A DNA stretch of 18,291 nt from Larix sibirica (GCA_004151065.3 NWUY0300000240.1:37302-55592); one strand, 5' to 3'; shown: positions 1-8,343, counted from the first letter of the stretch. Numbers and translations: made by a program. The notes: generated by a model from the sequence alone, not told the origin.

Positions 1-180
1 TCTTTGGCAGGTTCTTTTGCACATGAAGCTGTATCGCAGATGCTCTTGGATTGCCACAACGACTACGATATAAGTGGTATGTATCTTCTATAGTCATTCC
101 ATTGTTACTATTTCATTGACCTAGGTGAAGGTTTGTACAATTTGTCTCCTTTTTTTCTAGATCTGAATCATTCAAACTAG
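1..180 (+). CDS. possible 3' end of a host gene (two terminal exons)
   Basis: Frame 1 is open from base 1 and reads ...AHEAVSQMLLDCHNDYDIS, leaving one base over at 76. A plant-like donor GTATGT follows at 77-82. A pyrimidine-rich acceptor (tttttttctag) ends at 160. The implied 84-bp intron is a normal size for plants. Splicing restores a codon (Asp), then Leu-Asn-His-Ser-Asn and a TAG at 178-180, giving a clean C-terminus. A second acceptor-like site (tctttggcag) ends at base 10, so the first exon may begin at 11 rather than upstream of the window. I do not recognise the protein. The peptide resembles neither gag nor pol. This is a prediction from splice signals and frame only; a chance arrangement over such a short stretch remains possible. 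Confidence 0.35.
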
Positions 181-363
181 GGACCTTGATCTTTTTCTGC
201 ATCGATTGAGAAATCCTATAACACCTACCACCATCATACATATCCCAGTGGTTCATTCCACAACTTGATGCCACATCCATTCTTTATGCATAAGAGGGAT
301 ACAGTTTTATTTTTTTTGCTTCTAAGCACCCGGGGAAATCACATTCTAAGGAGGAACCAAAAA
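181..363. other. non-coding flank, possible 3' UTR/intergenic
   Basis: No coding signal, repeat or RNA structure is evident. If the upstream exon model is right, this would hold the 3' UTR. It ends where a TG-starting LTR-like boundary appears. Confidence 0.3.
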
Positions 364-800
364 ATGTTGGGGTGTCAGGTACCACCCATTATGCACCCCA
401 CAACATATTAATTAAAAATTAAGTACAAAAATCCATCCTCAAGGATCACCAACCATATGCTTTGATACAAGTTATTAGGATTTAAATGAGCATACATAAT
501 AATGAGAGAATAACCATAATCATAACCATAACAACAACATTGAAAACAACCATTTACCCTGGAAAACCCCATGAGGGGAAAAACCAACAACAATGAAGCT
601 TCATTATCCTTGGCCAAAACCGGCCAACCATGCCAAGTGATGTCACCTGCTCACCTCCATGCCACATTACAATGGAGTATGCCAAGCACTTTATAGGATT
701 CATTACATGCAATACCTTGTCCCAATACCATTTTCTTTGACCCAAGCCAATATTAACTCAAGACTCATTCACCGAGTCAAGGTTAACCTAACAAAAAGGA
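364..800 (-). repeat. LTR-like remnant, orientation uncertain
   Basis: Base 364 begins tgttggggtgtca, so the minus strand ends tgacaccccaaca: an LTR-style TG/CA terminus. Inside, 561-585 reads on the minus strand as GGTTTTTCCCC-TCAT-GGGGTTTTCC, a G/T-rich block of the kind often found in the 3' half of copia LTRs. A comparable block is seen in the copia LTR at the right end of this window. This favours a solo or truncated minus-strand LTR. Alternatively, 364 could be the start of the plus-strand LTR that ends at 1330, since LTR ends are inverted repeats. I see no homology to the other gypsy LTRs before about 770-800, and no protein-coding signal. The right-hand limit is arbitrary. Confidence 0.35.
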
Positions 801-1330
801 TGAAGGAAATGCCAACTAGGGAACAAGATATAGTCGGGAGTTAAGTCAACAACGATGGATAGAGGACTGATGGAAAATTCAAGCTCCCTAGGAGTAGAGT
901 CATTCAGGTAGTTATAATAGTTGTAGATAAATTATGGTGGTTGTTGCGAAAGGCCAAATGGTGCGATGTGTCTAGATAAGGCACACGAATTATTTAATGA
1001 GTATGGTATATGCCCGGGAGTCCACAAAGCTTTGATTGGGACCTTAAACTATAGAAAATCTATAAATACCAGTTGTGAACTTATAAGAAGAGAGTTGTTG
1101 CGGTGGTAGTGACTGCTAGGGTGGTGATTGTTGGAAAGTGTGGATCCAGTCGACAGTAATTCCGACTGAAAATAGAGTTGATATATGCATGTAATTTCCT
1201 CTTGTAAAGAGATTGTTTCATTTAATTGAAATCCATAATTCTTGGCACATATATGTGTTGTGTATGTGGTTTTCCATTGCATTTCATTGTTCGCAGTGAT
1301 TTGCAGCTGAATAAAGTTGCTTTTGCACCA
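800..1330 (+). repeat. 5' LTR of gypsy copy 1 (5' boundary unresolved)
   Basis: It aligns weakly but collinearly with the LTRs at 4057-4795 and 12463-13202. Shared points include the gtcaacaacgatgg block near 846, a TATA box, the aattgaaatccataat block near 1223 and the terminal gcacca at 1325-1330, which is directly followed by the primer-binding site. An AATAAA lies at 1310-1315. The 5' end is either lost or lies under the remnant starting at 364. Divergence from the other two LTRs is far greater than theirs from each other. Confidence 0.65.
1061..1068 (+). promoter_or_regulatory. TATA box of copy 1 LTR
   Basis: TATAAATA lies at the position equivalent to the TATAAATATA boxes of the two better-preserved LTRs, in the usual mid-LTR location of a pol II promoter. 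Confidence 0.5.
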
Positions 1331-1332
1331 AT

Positions 1333-1343
1333 TGGTATTAGAG
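1333..1343 (+). other. primer-binding site, initiator-Met tRNA type
   Basis: TGGTATTAGAG sits two bases after the LTR end. It differs by one C-to-T change from the sequence complementary to the 3' end of plant initiator-Met tRNA, the usual primer for minus-strand DNA synthesis in plant LTR elements. Confidence 0.75.
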
Positions 1344-1480
1344 TGGGAAGTGTCCTAAGTGAGAAGTCCAGTTGCGATTGGACGTGGAGTGCAACTCTAG
1401 CCGTGATTGGGTAGGGTTTCAGAGGATGTTGTAAGCTAGTTTTGTTTGGTTCAGCATTCTTTTTGTTTGAGCAGAGTGCG

Positions 1481-2700
1481 ATGGCCCAGAGAGGCATAAA
1501 TGTCCATGGTAGAGGACGAAGAGCGTGCGGGGACATCAGTTTGACCATCGACCATCAAATATTTGAAGAATATTTTCATACCATGAGGAGTCTGAAGAGA
1601 GAGTTAGCTATAGTAAAGGAATCCCAGGAGAGAGGAATGGGTATTGAAAACCTTGACCACAGTGATGTTGAGGTCAAGGAAGAAGAAAATGCTCCTGATG
1701 AGGAAACGAAAGAAGACCCAGGAGACAAACTAGTGAAAGTATTGTTTAAGATGAGGGTAGTTCTAAGATGGAAGTATCTACATACTTAGGGAGCTTAAAC
1801 CATGAAGAATTGGCAGACTGGATAGATATATGGGGAAATATTTTGATATGGAATAGATAGAAGACCCCAAAAGGGTAAATTTTTCTTTCTTGAAGCTAAA
1901 GGGTCATGCCTCATTGTGGTGGGACAATGTAGACGCTGACAGAGTTAAGAAGGTAAAAGACAAGGTGAAGACTTGGGGCAAAATGGTACCCAAGTTGAAG
2001 GGCAAGTTCCTTCCCACCGACTATATGATTTCTCTTTTCAGGAAATTTCAAAACCTGCAACAGGAGGAGTTGACCATGCAAGAATTCACTAGGGAATTCT
2101 ATTGACTAGTTGACCGTGCAAGAATTCATTGAGGAATTCTATCGAACATCTATCAGGTCGGGGCATACTGACAAGGGGGAAGAGGCAATCGCAAGATTGT
2201 ACGCAAATGGTTTAAAGTATGCCATTCAGGATGAATTGAGCCTGTCAATATTTAGAGCAGTCAGAGAGGATTACCAACTACCCTTGAAATCATAGGAGAA
2301 GTTGTCATGAAAGACTTCGATGGGAAGAGGAAAGCCAAATACTCGAATCCAAAAAATTTCTTCTACGAGAGGACAGACCAGTGGGTCAAGGAAAGAGGAA
2401 AGTTGTGGGGAACAAAGAGAAGAAGGAAGCACCAGAAACTATGCATTGAAATATAGATGAGGAGATGAGAACTCTAGAAGTCGAAGAACGTACGGTCGAA
2501 GGGGAGACTACAGTGGAAGACGTGCGGACCAACCCAAGGCCATTGTTACAAGTGCCATGAAATGGTACACAAGGCGTATGAGTTCCTAGAGAACTTGCAT
2601 ATCACAAGTCGGTAGGAGGCTGTGAGTTGAGGAAATGACAATAGAACCAACTCAATCATAGGGAATGCCACAACATACATTTAGTCAGAAGGAGGGATAC
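1481..2700 (+). pseudogene. gag: gypsy gag, copy 1 (broken)
   Basis: The start ATG at 1481 (MAQRGINVHGRGRR) is supported by a homologous ATG in copy 2 and by its distance from the PBS. An acidic N-terminal part ends at a stop at 1787. A TAG at 1854-1856 breaks the next part. The capsid core is recognisable from about 1890 (LKGHASLWWDN, then the KFLPTDY and SLFRKFQNL region). A 40-bp tandem duplication then shifts the frame. A zinc knuckle is readable at 2544-2585 as CYKCHEMVHKAYEF: the last Cys of CX2CX4HX4C is Phe and the usual Gly before His is Val. Gag would form the particle that packages element RNA; this copy cannot make a complete one. Confidence 0.8.
2068..2147 (+). repeat. 40-bp tandem duplication inside gag copy 1
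   Basis: The block beginning agttgacc-tgcaagaattca occurs at 2068 and again at 2108, period 40. Since 40 is not a multiple of three, the second copy shifts the gag frame and a TGA lies at the joint. Copy 3 has only one unit here (around 8454-8490), so this is a private duplication in copy 1. Confidence 0.8.
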
Positions 2701-2779
2701 AACCTAATTATCCACCGAACACTTTTACAATCAGGTTGAGAGGAAGAGAAGGAACCAACACAAAGGAAGTCGATATTTT

Positions 2780-3370
2780 GAATGAAATGAAAGATTTGAG
2801 ACAAATGTTGTATGACCATCATCGATGGAGGCAACATGGAAACATGGAAAACCTGGTCTCAATGGAAGTGATCGACAAATTGGGGCTGAAGTTCCAACCA
2901 TACCCAAAGGCATATCGAGTCTCGTGGTTGCAGAAAGGTCACCATGTCACGGTGACACGACGGTTCCTGATCGACTTCAAGATTGGAAAGCTATATGAAA
3001 GCATGTTATGCGATGTGATTTTGATGGATGCTTGTCAATTATTGTTGAGATGACCATTGCAATATGATTGAAACTTGGTGTGTGACTTCAAGATTGGAAA
3101 GCTATATGAAAGCATGCTACGCGACGTGATTTCGATGGATGCTTGTCAATTATTGTTGGGATGACCATTGCAATATGACTGAAACTTGGTGTATGAATGA
3201 AACACCGTCATAGTCGAGAAGGATGGAAGAAGTTTTTTACTGATTCCCTTAGTAGAAGGAGACCACCAAGGGAAGGAGAGTTGTTACTGAGAGAAACGAG
3301 TGTTGATGTGTTTATCTAAATAATTCTTGAAGGAGGAAGAGAAGTAGAAATGTTTCTTAGCATTTATTCC
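2780..3370 (+). pseudogene. gypsy protease region, copy 1 (broken)
   Basis: Retropepsin-like region homologous to 9141-9566. The active-site loop IIDGGN is readable at 2818-2835 (Asp codon 2824-2826). A local duplication of the aacatgga motif right after it throws the frame. The open stretch then reads VIDKLGLKFQPYPKAYRVSW and on to LCDVILMDACQLLL. A 111-bp tandem duplication follows. A TAG at 3345-3347 is at the same site as the stop that ends the copy 3 protease frame. The enzyme would cut the gag-pol polyprotein; this copy is non-functional. Confidence 0.75.
2973..3194 (+). repeat. 111-bp tandem duplication in protease region of copy 1
   Basis: Unit 1 is 2973-3083 and unit 2 is 3084-3194, period 111 (37 codons, so frame-neutral). 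By hand count they differ at about 7 positions, all transitions, mostly T in unit 1 where unit 2 has C, several at CpG. Copies 2 and 3 carry a single unit. Confidence 0.85.
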
Positions 3371-3419
3371 CAAAGTTCTATTTGTCGACAGGATGATGGG
3401 ACATCCTGATGGAGGTTGG

Positions 3420-3908
3420 AGGGATATTGTCGTAGTTTGAAGGCATCATGGTTGATGAAATGCCGGCAAGTTTGCCACTGACAAGGAGAATATCATACCA
3501 AATTGAATTGATTCCAGGGTCAAGCTTTCCAAACAAGGAACTGCATAAGATGATGCCAATGGAGAGTGCAAAGATAAATCATTAGTTCTGGGAGTTGTTG
3601 GATAGGGGACTAATCAGAGAAATTATGAGTCTATGTGCAGTGCTAAATATACTAGCACCCAAGAAAGGAGGAGAATGGAGGATGTGCATCGATTCAAGGG
3701 CCATCAACAGGATCACCATCAGGTACAAGTTTCCATTATCGAGGATGGATGACTTGATCGACTGTTTGAGTGGAGTGACATAGTTCATGAAGATTGATTT
3801 GAAGAGTGGATATCACCAGATTAGGATTAGAGAAGGTGATGAGTGGAATAAAACCTTCAAGACAAATGAAGGACTGTATGAGTGGGTGGTCATGCCATTT
3901 GGGTTGAC
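3420..3908 (+). pseudogene. gypsy reverse transcriptase, copy 1, N-terminal half
   Basis: RT fingers and early palm are readable: [19 protein letters not shown] at about 3646-3702, then after one stop (tag at 3781) [13 protein letters not shown], whose first Asp is the motif A metal ligand, and [11 protein letters not shown] ending at 3908. The YXDD motif and everything beyond are missing because the next base is N and the following sequence is not RT. Early stops and a missing C-terminus make it inactive. Confidence 0.85.
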
Positions 3909-3909
3909 N
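3909..3909. other. N: probable assembly gap of unknown size
   Basis: A single N falls exactly where RT sequence stops and minus-strand copia LTR sequence starts. Both the rest of gypsy copy 1 and the 3' end of the copia LTR are missing at this point, so real sequence is probably absent here. Confidence 0.7.
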
Positions 3910-3993
3910 ATATCTTTGTCTATCTTGTGATTATGTTTCTTTCAGTGATCTTGCTAGTCAAATTAGTTTAAACTTAACAAAATCAGCCTTACA

Positions 3994-4056
3994 TCAGAAC
4001 TCTATACTGTCACTTAATCACCTTCAAATATTCCCCAAAATTAGCCTTACATTAGT
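3994..4056. repeat. 58-bp tandem repeat, left part
   Basis: The block aaaat(c/t)agccttacat(c/t)ag starts at 3979 and again at 4037, period 58. The same unit, with cacttaatcaccttcaaat, recurs at 13203-13260, and a partial unit begins at 13261. The array lies in the copia LTR, downstream of its TATA box in minus-strand sense. Confidence 0.8.
4052..4056. other. left target-site duplication of gypsy insertion (diverged)
   Basis: TTAGT here and TGAGC at 13203-13207 occupy the same five positions of the 58-bp unit. The neighbouring units have TCAGA (3994-3998) and TAAGC (13261-13265). The overlap of the two flanks is exactly 5 bp, the normal Ty3/gypsy duplication size, although the bases have drifted. 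Confidence 0.6.
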
Positions 4057-4795
4057 TGATTTAGGGGCATCAACGCCCAAGATGAGGATTCGAAGGTAGA
4101 TGACGAGAAATCATGGAGGACAGTCGACGACCTCTAGGAAAATGGGCAATAGTAGACAGGGATAGAAAAGGTGTTGCATAGATTCCAACCGATTGTGGCT
4201 GATGGTAGGTGTCAAGGTGATGTGGTGAAGCACTCAAAAGTGATGCCGACCAAATAAGGAAGTAGTCAAGAGTCGACAACGATGGCTATGACGATTGACA
4301 AATACAATTAGAGTTCCGAGGAAACTAGCTGCGAGGTAGTTGGGGAAGTTGCAGTAGCAGTTATGGAGGTAGTTGCAAAAATATATGTGGAGCTACCTGA
4401 TGAAGAGGGACACCTACAGTATTTAATGAAGTTTGACCATGCCTGGAAGCGATTGAAGCTTCTAGAGGACGAGCTAGGTAAACAAGGAGGCCGAGTATAA
4501 ATATATGTTAACAGTTCTGAGAGGAAGGGGGAAAGAACAACACTGTTGAGAGTATTGGTATTGACTGAGGACGAATAATTCTCTCACGACTGTGTATTTT
4601 TCACAAATGTTGTGATAGTTGACATTCATTCTGGCTTATTCAATCATAGTCTTGAGTTGTAACTATTTTTGTAAAAGAGATTTGATTATTAATTGAAATC
4701 CATAATCCTTGGCGACCCTGTTGTTGTTGTGTTTGTGTGTACCATTTCCGTTGTGTATCACTAATACGCAACTGAGTCAGGAATCGGGCGCACTA
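4057..4795 (+). repeat. left LTR of the gypsy insertion
   Basis: 739 bp. It starts TGATTTAGGGGC and ends gcgcacta (the final CA has decayed to TA), two bases before the PBS. It aligns end to end with 12463-13202. A hand count over the first ~190 bp gives roughly 83% identity, which indicates an old insertion. A TATA box lies at 4496-4505. No genuine gene is present; open frames on either strand here are accidental. Confidence 0.9.
4496..4505 (+). promoter_or_regulatory. TATA box of left gypsy LTR
   Basis: TATAAATATA is identical to the box at 12902-12911 in the right LTR and stands in conserved surroundings (gagtataaatatatgttaac), so it is probably the U3 promoter. Confidence 0.6.
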
Positions 4796-4797
4796 GT

Positions 4798-4809
4798 TGG
4801 TATCAAAGC
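4798..4809 (+). other. primer-binding site, initiator-Met tRNA type
   Basis: TGGTATCAAAGC lies two bases after the LTR end and has one mismatch to the iMet-tRNA complement commonly used by plant LTR elements. It fixes the LTR/interior border and the plus orientation. Confidence 0.85.
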
Positions 4810-4947
4810 ACGAATTAATCCTGTGTAGTGAGTCCAATTGCAATTGGATTAGGAAAGCAACTTCAACTACGGTTGGGTAGAGTTGCAGAACATCGAAGAC
4901 CCGGTTGTAATTGGATAGTACCAATATAGCAGGTTGAATCTATGACC

Positions 4948-5720
4948 ATGTCTCATAGGGGCGTAAACACCCGTGGTAGGGGATGAAGGATGCACGGAAG
5001 CGCAGGGGCTATGATTGATTGAGAAATGTTCGAGGAATGTGTCCATAGCATGAGGAGTTTGAAGAGTGAGTTAGCTGCGGTTAAAGATGCCCAAAAGAGG
5101 GTACTGGGTATTAATACCCTTGACCAAAGTGATGAGGAGGTCTAAGAGGTAGAACACGCTCCTAAGGATGAATGTGAAGAAGAATTGGGAGACAAGTTGT
5201 TGAAAATGTTGTCTAAGATGAAAGATAGATAGAATATGGAGGTCTCTACCTACTCAGAGAGTCTAAACCCTAAAGAGTTGATTGACTGGATAAGGGAAAT
5301 GGAGAAATATTTCGACATGGAGTAGATAGAGGACCCCATGAGAAACTATCATGAAAGACTTCGACGAGCAGGGGGAATTCAACTACTTGAAGTCATAAGT
5401 TCACCACCTCCAGAGGAAAAACCAATGGAGCGAGGAAGGAATAAATTCATGATGAGCGACGAGAAGAAATTACAAATAGAGATAGCATACCTGAGCATCA
5501 ATGGGGAGGAGAGAATCCTAGAGGTGAAGGTTCCTATGGTTGAAGAGGAGATTATGGAGGAAGGCTTGTATACCAACCAAAAATCGTATGCTATAAGTGT
5601 TGAGAGTTGGGACATAAGGCATACGAGTTCCCAGATAATTTGCATACCACCAATCGACCAGATGCCAGAATTCAAGGTAAGGATGATGAGATCGGTCTGG
5701 CTGTGAGGGGAAATTCAAAT
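4948..5720 (+). pseudogene. gag: gypsy gag, copy 2 (internal deletion)
   Basis: ATG at 4948 (MSHRGVNTRGRG) is homologous to the copy 1 start. Stops follow within the first 30 codons. A TAG at 5323-5325 matches the one at 1854-1856 in copy 1. Right after gaccccatgag (to about 5341) the sequence jumps to atgaaagacttcgac, which in copy 1 lies some 435 bp further on (about 395 bp without its private duplication). The whole capsid core containing LKGHASLWWDN is therefore deleted. The zinc knuckle at 5589-5630 reads CYKC-stop-ELGHKAYEF in its true frame, again with Phe for the last Cys. The 122-codon open stretch 5338-5706 follows the linker but runs out of frame through the knuckle. Confidence 0.8.
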
Positions 5721-5849
5721 GAAGTTGCATCGGAGGGAGGTCGAAATTTAACGACCCAGATAACATTGCTGCAATCAAAACGACAAGAGGAGGAGGAACC
5801 GACACAGAGGAAGTGTATTTTTCGGAAAAAAAAGTTAAGATTCAGGACA

Positions 5850-6355
5850 GAGGCCATATGACCATTGTGAATGGAGGCAGCACTGAAAATACGGTCTCAA
5901 CGGAGGTGATCGACAAGTTGGGGTTGAAGTGTTGACCACACCCAAATGCATACAGCATTTTGTGGTTGTAGAAGGGTCACCATGTCACAGTGATGCAACA
6001 GTTCCTGATCAATTTCAAGATTGGAGGGTTACAATATAGTGTGCTATGCGATGTGATTTCAATGGAAACATGTCATTTATTGCTAGGACAACCATGGCAA
6101 TATGACTAGAACATGGTTTATGAAATTTGCAATAATGTGGCTACGGTCGAGAAGAACAACAGGATTTTCTGGATGACTCCCGTGGTCGAAGAACATAATA
6201 GTTGGAGAGAGGAGAACAACTACTGGGAAAAAAGGGTGTTGATGTGTTCGGTGAAAGAATTCCTGAAGGAGGAAGAGAAGCAACAATACTACTTCGTCAC
6301 CATTCCTAAGGGTCTGAGTGTCAACAGACCAATGAAAGAAATCCCGACATAGTTT
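5850..6355 (+). pseudogene. gypsy protease region, copy 2
   Basis: Homologous to the copy 3 protease. The active-site loop at about 5863-5880 reads TIVNGGS: the catalytic Asp codon is AAT (5870-5872), a G-to-A change, so the enzyme would be dead even without stops. Further on, NTVSTEVIDKLGLK and a conserved MCSVKEFLKEEEKQQYYF near 6240-6295 connect to RT. At the site where copies 1 and 3 have TAG, this copy keeps CAA. Confidence 0.75.
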
Positions 6356-7250
6356 GAAGAGGTGTACTCGGAATTCAAGGGCATAATGGTTGATGAGATG
6401 TCGACTGGATTGCTACCGATGAGGATTATATCCTATCAGATCGACTTAATCACAGGGTTAAGTCTTCCCAATAAGGCATCGCATAGGATGAAACCGACGG
6501 AAAACACTGAATTGAACCGAAAATTCCAAGAGTTGTTGGACAAGGGGCTGATCAGAGAGAACCGGAGACCGTGTGCAATACTAGTTGTACTAGCACCCAA
6601 GAAGGGAGGAGAATGGAGGATGTGCCTCGATTCAAGGGCCATCAATAGTAGTAATATAAAGTACAAATTTCCATTTCCTAGGATGGACAACTTGATCGAC
6701 TGCTTGAGTGGAGCGACGTACTTCACCAAGATCGACCTGAAGAGTGGATACCACCAGATCCGGATTAGGAATGGTGATGAATGGAAGGAAACCTTCAAGA
6801 CAAAGTAAGGATTGTATGAGTGGGTGGTCATGCCATTTGGGTTGACTAATGCACCCAGACTTTTGTGAGATTGATGAATGAGTTTTTAAAGCCTTACTCG
6901 AGAAATTTTGTTGTTGTATATTTGGATGATATCTTGACTTTTAGCAAGACTAAAGGGGAGCATTTGGCTCACATAAGGAAAGTATTACAGATACTAAATC
7001 AAGAAAAGTTATTGGTAAATTTGCAGAAGTGTTCCTTCATGAAGGATGAATTAGTTTATTTGGGTTTCATAATTTCCCATCAAGGACAAAAAATGGATCC
7101 TTAGAATGTAAAAGCTATTTTAGAATGGCCTATGCCAAGGAATGCCACTGAGGCAAGAAGTTTCCATGGATGTGCTTGCTTTTATAAGAAGTTCATTAAG
7201 GATTTTAGCCACACATGTGCACCATTGACAACATGCATGGGAAAGGGTTA
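6356..7250 (+). pseudogene. gypsy reverse transcriptase, copy 2 (frameshifted, mosaic)
   Basis: 6362-6808 is the longest clean RT stretch in the window: [19 protein letters not shown], then [16 protein letters not shown] with the motif A Asp. TAA at 6806 and a one-base loss near 6857-6860 break the frame. A second stretch, 6865-7104, contains VVVYLDDILTF with the catalytic YLDD at 6919-6930, then CSFMKDELVYLGFIIS. Up to about 6857 the DNA is close to copy 3 (roughly 85% by eye); beyond it similarity drops to roughly two-thirds, although the protein order stays collinear. Confidence 0.85.
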
Positions 7251-7254
7251 GTTC

Positions 7255-7710
7255 AGATGGATTGGAGTAGCTCAAGGAGCATATCAGAAGTTGAAGTAGA
7301 AAGTGATAAAGAGAACACATTTGGATCTTACAAACTTTGACAAGGCTTTTTAGGTAGATTGTGATGCTAGTGGAGCAACGATTGGAGCAGAGTTAATTCG
7401 GGAAGGTTGACCAATTGCATTTTTCAGTGAAAAGGTGGATGAGACTAAGAAGAAGTATTTAGTCTATGATTAAGAATTTTATTATATTGTACAAGCATTG
7501 GAGAAATGGAGGCACTACTTGTTTCCAAAAGAATTTGTATTGTTCACTGATGATCAGGCCTTGAGATATTTGAACACTCGGACCAAGCTAAATAAAAAAC
7601 ACATGAAGTGGGTAGAATTCATGCAGAGTTATACTTTTGTTCTAAAGCGGGTAGAAGTCATGCAAGTTGAATAAGGTGGCTAATGCATTAAGTCAAAGAA
7701 CTACCTTGTT
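7255..7710 (+). pseudogene. gypsy RNase H, copy 2
   Basis: Frame-broken but readable: VDCDASGATIGAELI near 7354-7398 with the first catalytic Asp, PIAFFSEKVDETKKKY, then ALEKWRHYLFPKEFVLF and QALRYLNTRTKLNKKHMKW around 7490-7615. In-frame stops include 7352-7354, 7408-7410 and 7471-7473. A small insertion near 7645-7670 disrupts the end. RNase H would remove the RNA strand during reverse transcription. Confidence 0.8.
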
Positions 7711-7889
7711 TAACACAACGACTGTCCAGTCGATTGGATTGGAGTTGATGAAGGAAGATTATGAAATCGACCAAGATTTTGCTAAGGAATCGTAGCCATG
7801 TATAGAGCCTTGGAGTGAAGACAAGACTCCATACTTAGATTATTTTATTAGGAAGGATATATGTTTAAGAATCATCAATTATGCATTTC

Positions 7890-8343
7890 CATATGATCAG
7901 TTAGAGAAAACTTGACAAGGGAATTACATAGTGGAGGACTAGGAGGTCATTTTGGCATTGGTAAAACCAAGGCATTGGTTGAAGAAAAGTATTATTGGCC
8001 ATGACTGGAAAAAGATGTGAAGAGATGGATATAAGATTGCATGATATGTCAGCATGCAAAAATCCAGAATATAGGACTTTATACACCATTACCTATACCA
8101 GAAGTTCCATGGGAAGATATCAAAAAGGATTTTGTTTTGGGGCTGCTTAAGACTCAGCAAGGCAATGATTCCATATTTGTAGTCGTTGACAGGTTTTCAA
8201 AGATGGCACACTTTATTCCTTGCAAGAATACAAGTGATTCCATAGGTATTATTGTTTTATTTTTCAAAGAGATAGTGAGATTGCACAGGTTGCCGAAGAG
8301 CATAACTTCAGACATAGACACCAAGTTTATGGGACATTTTTGA
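7890..8343 (+). pseudogene. gypsy integrase, copy 2, N-terminal part
   Basis: The HHCC zinc region is recognisable ([16 protein letters not shown] near 7923-7970, CMICQHAK at 8038-8061). The catalytic core starts with KKDFVLGLL (Asp at 8128-8130) and reaches [11 protein letters not shown] with the second Asp. It stops at 8343 immediately before an N, so the third acidic residue, the C-terminal domain and any 3' LTR are missing. Confidence 0.85.

Larger units (their letters stand above)
800..3908 (+). mobile_element. Ty3/gypsy copy 1, 5' part only
   Basis: The order 5' LTR, PBS, gag, protease, RT matches Ty3/gypsy (Metaviridae). The element is cut in the middle of RT at the N at 3909. The second half of RT, RNase H, integrase and 3' LTR do not follow; copia LTR sequence does. 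The coding region is broken by stops and by two internal tandem duplications. It is clearly related to the two gypsy interiors downstream, but its LTR is much more diverged from theirs, so it is a separate and probably older subfamily member. Confidence 0.8.
3910..4056 (-). repeat. distal fragment of copia 3' LTR
   Basis: The 58-bp period seen right of the gypsy insertion (13203, 13261) continues here with units starting at 3994 and 4052, showing that both sides were one sequence. It is otherwise AT-rich without coding signal. It ends at the N, so the terminal part of this LTR (R/U5 end) is not seen. Confidence 0.7.

Noticed and set aside
408-745. Two minus-strand open frames of 60-70 codons
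   Set aside because: AT-rich LTR-like sequence with no recognisable domain; the lengths are expected by chance.
3994-4056. 58-bp tandem units considered as CRISPR or centromeric satellite
   Set aside because: Only about two and a half units, no spacers, and they lie within a copia LTR in plant DNA.
4070-4279. 69-codon minus-strand open frame within the left gypsy LTR
   Set aside because: It lies in LTR sequence and is not conserved as an open frame in the right LTR.
4798-4809. tRNA-like sequence TGGTATCAAAGC
   Set aside because: Only the short 3'-end complement is present, at LTR borders; it is a primer-binding site, not a tRNA gene.
6436-6831. 131-codon minus-strand open frame
   Set aside because: It is antisense to the best-preserved gypsy RT stretch of copy 2, which has clear RT motifs on the plus strand.
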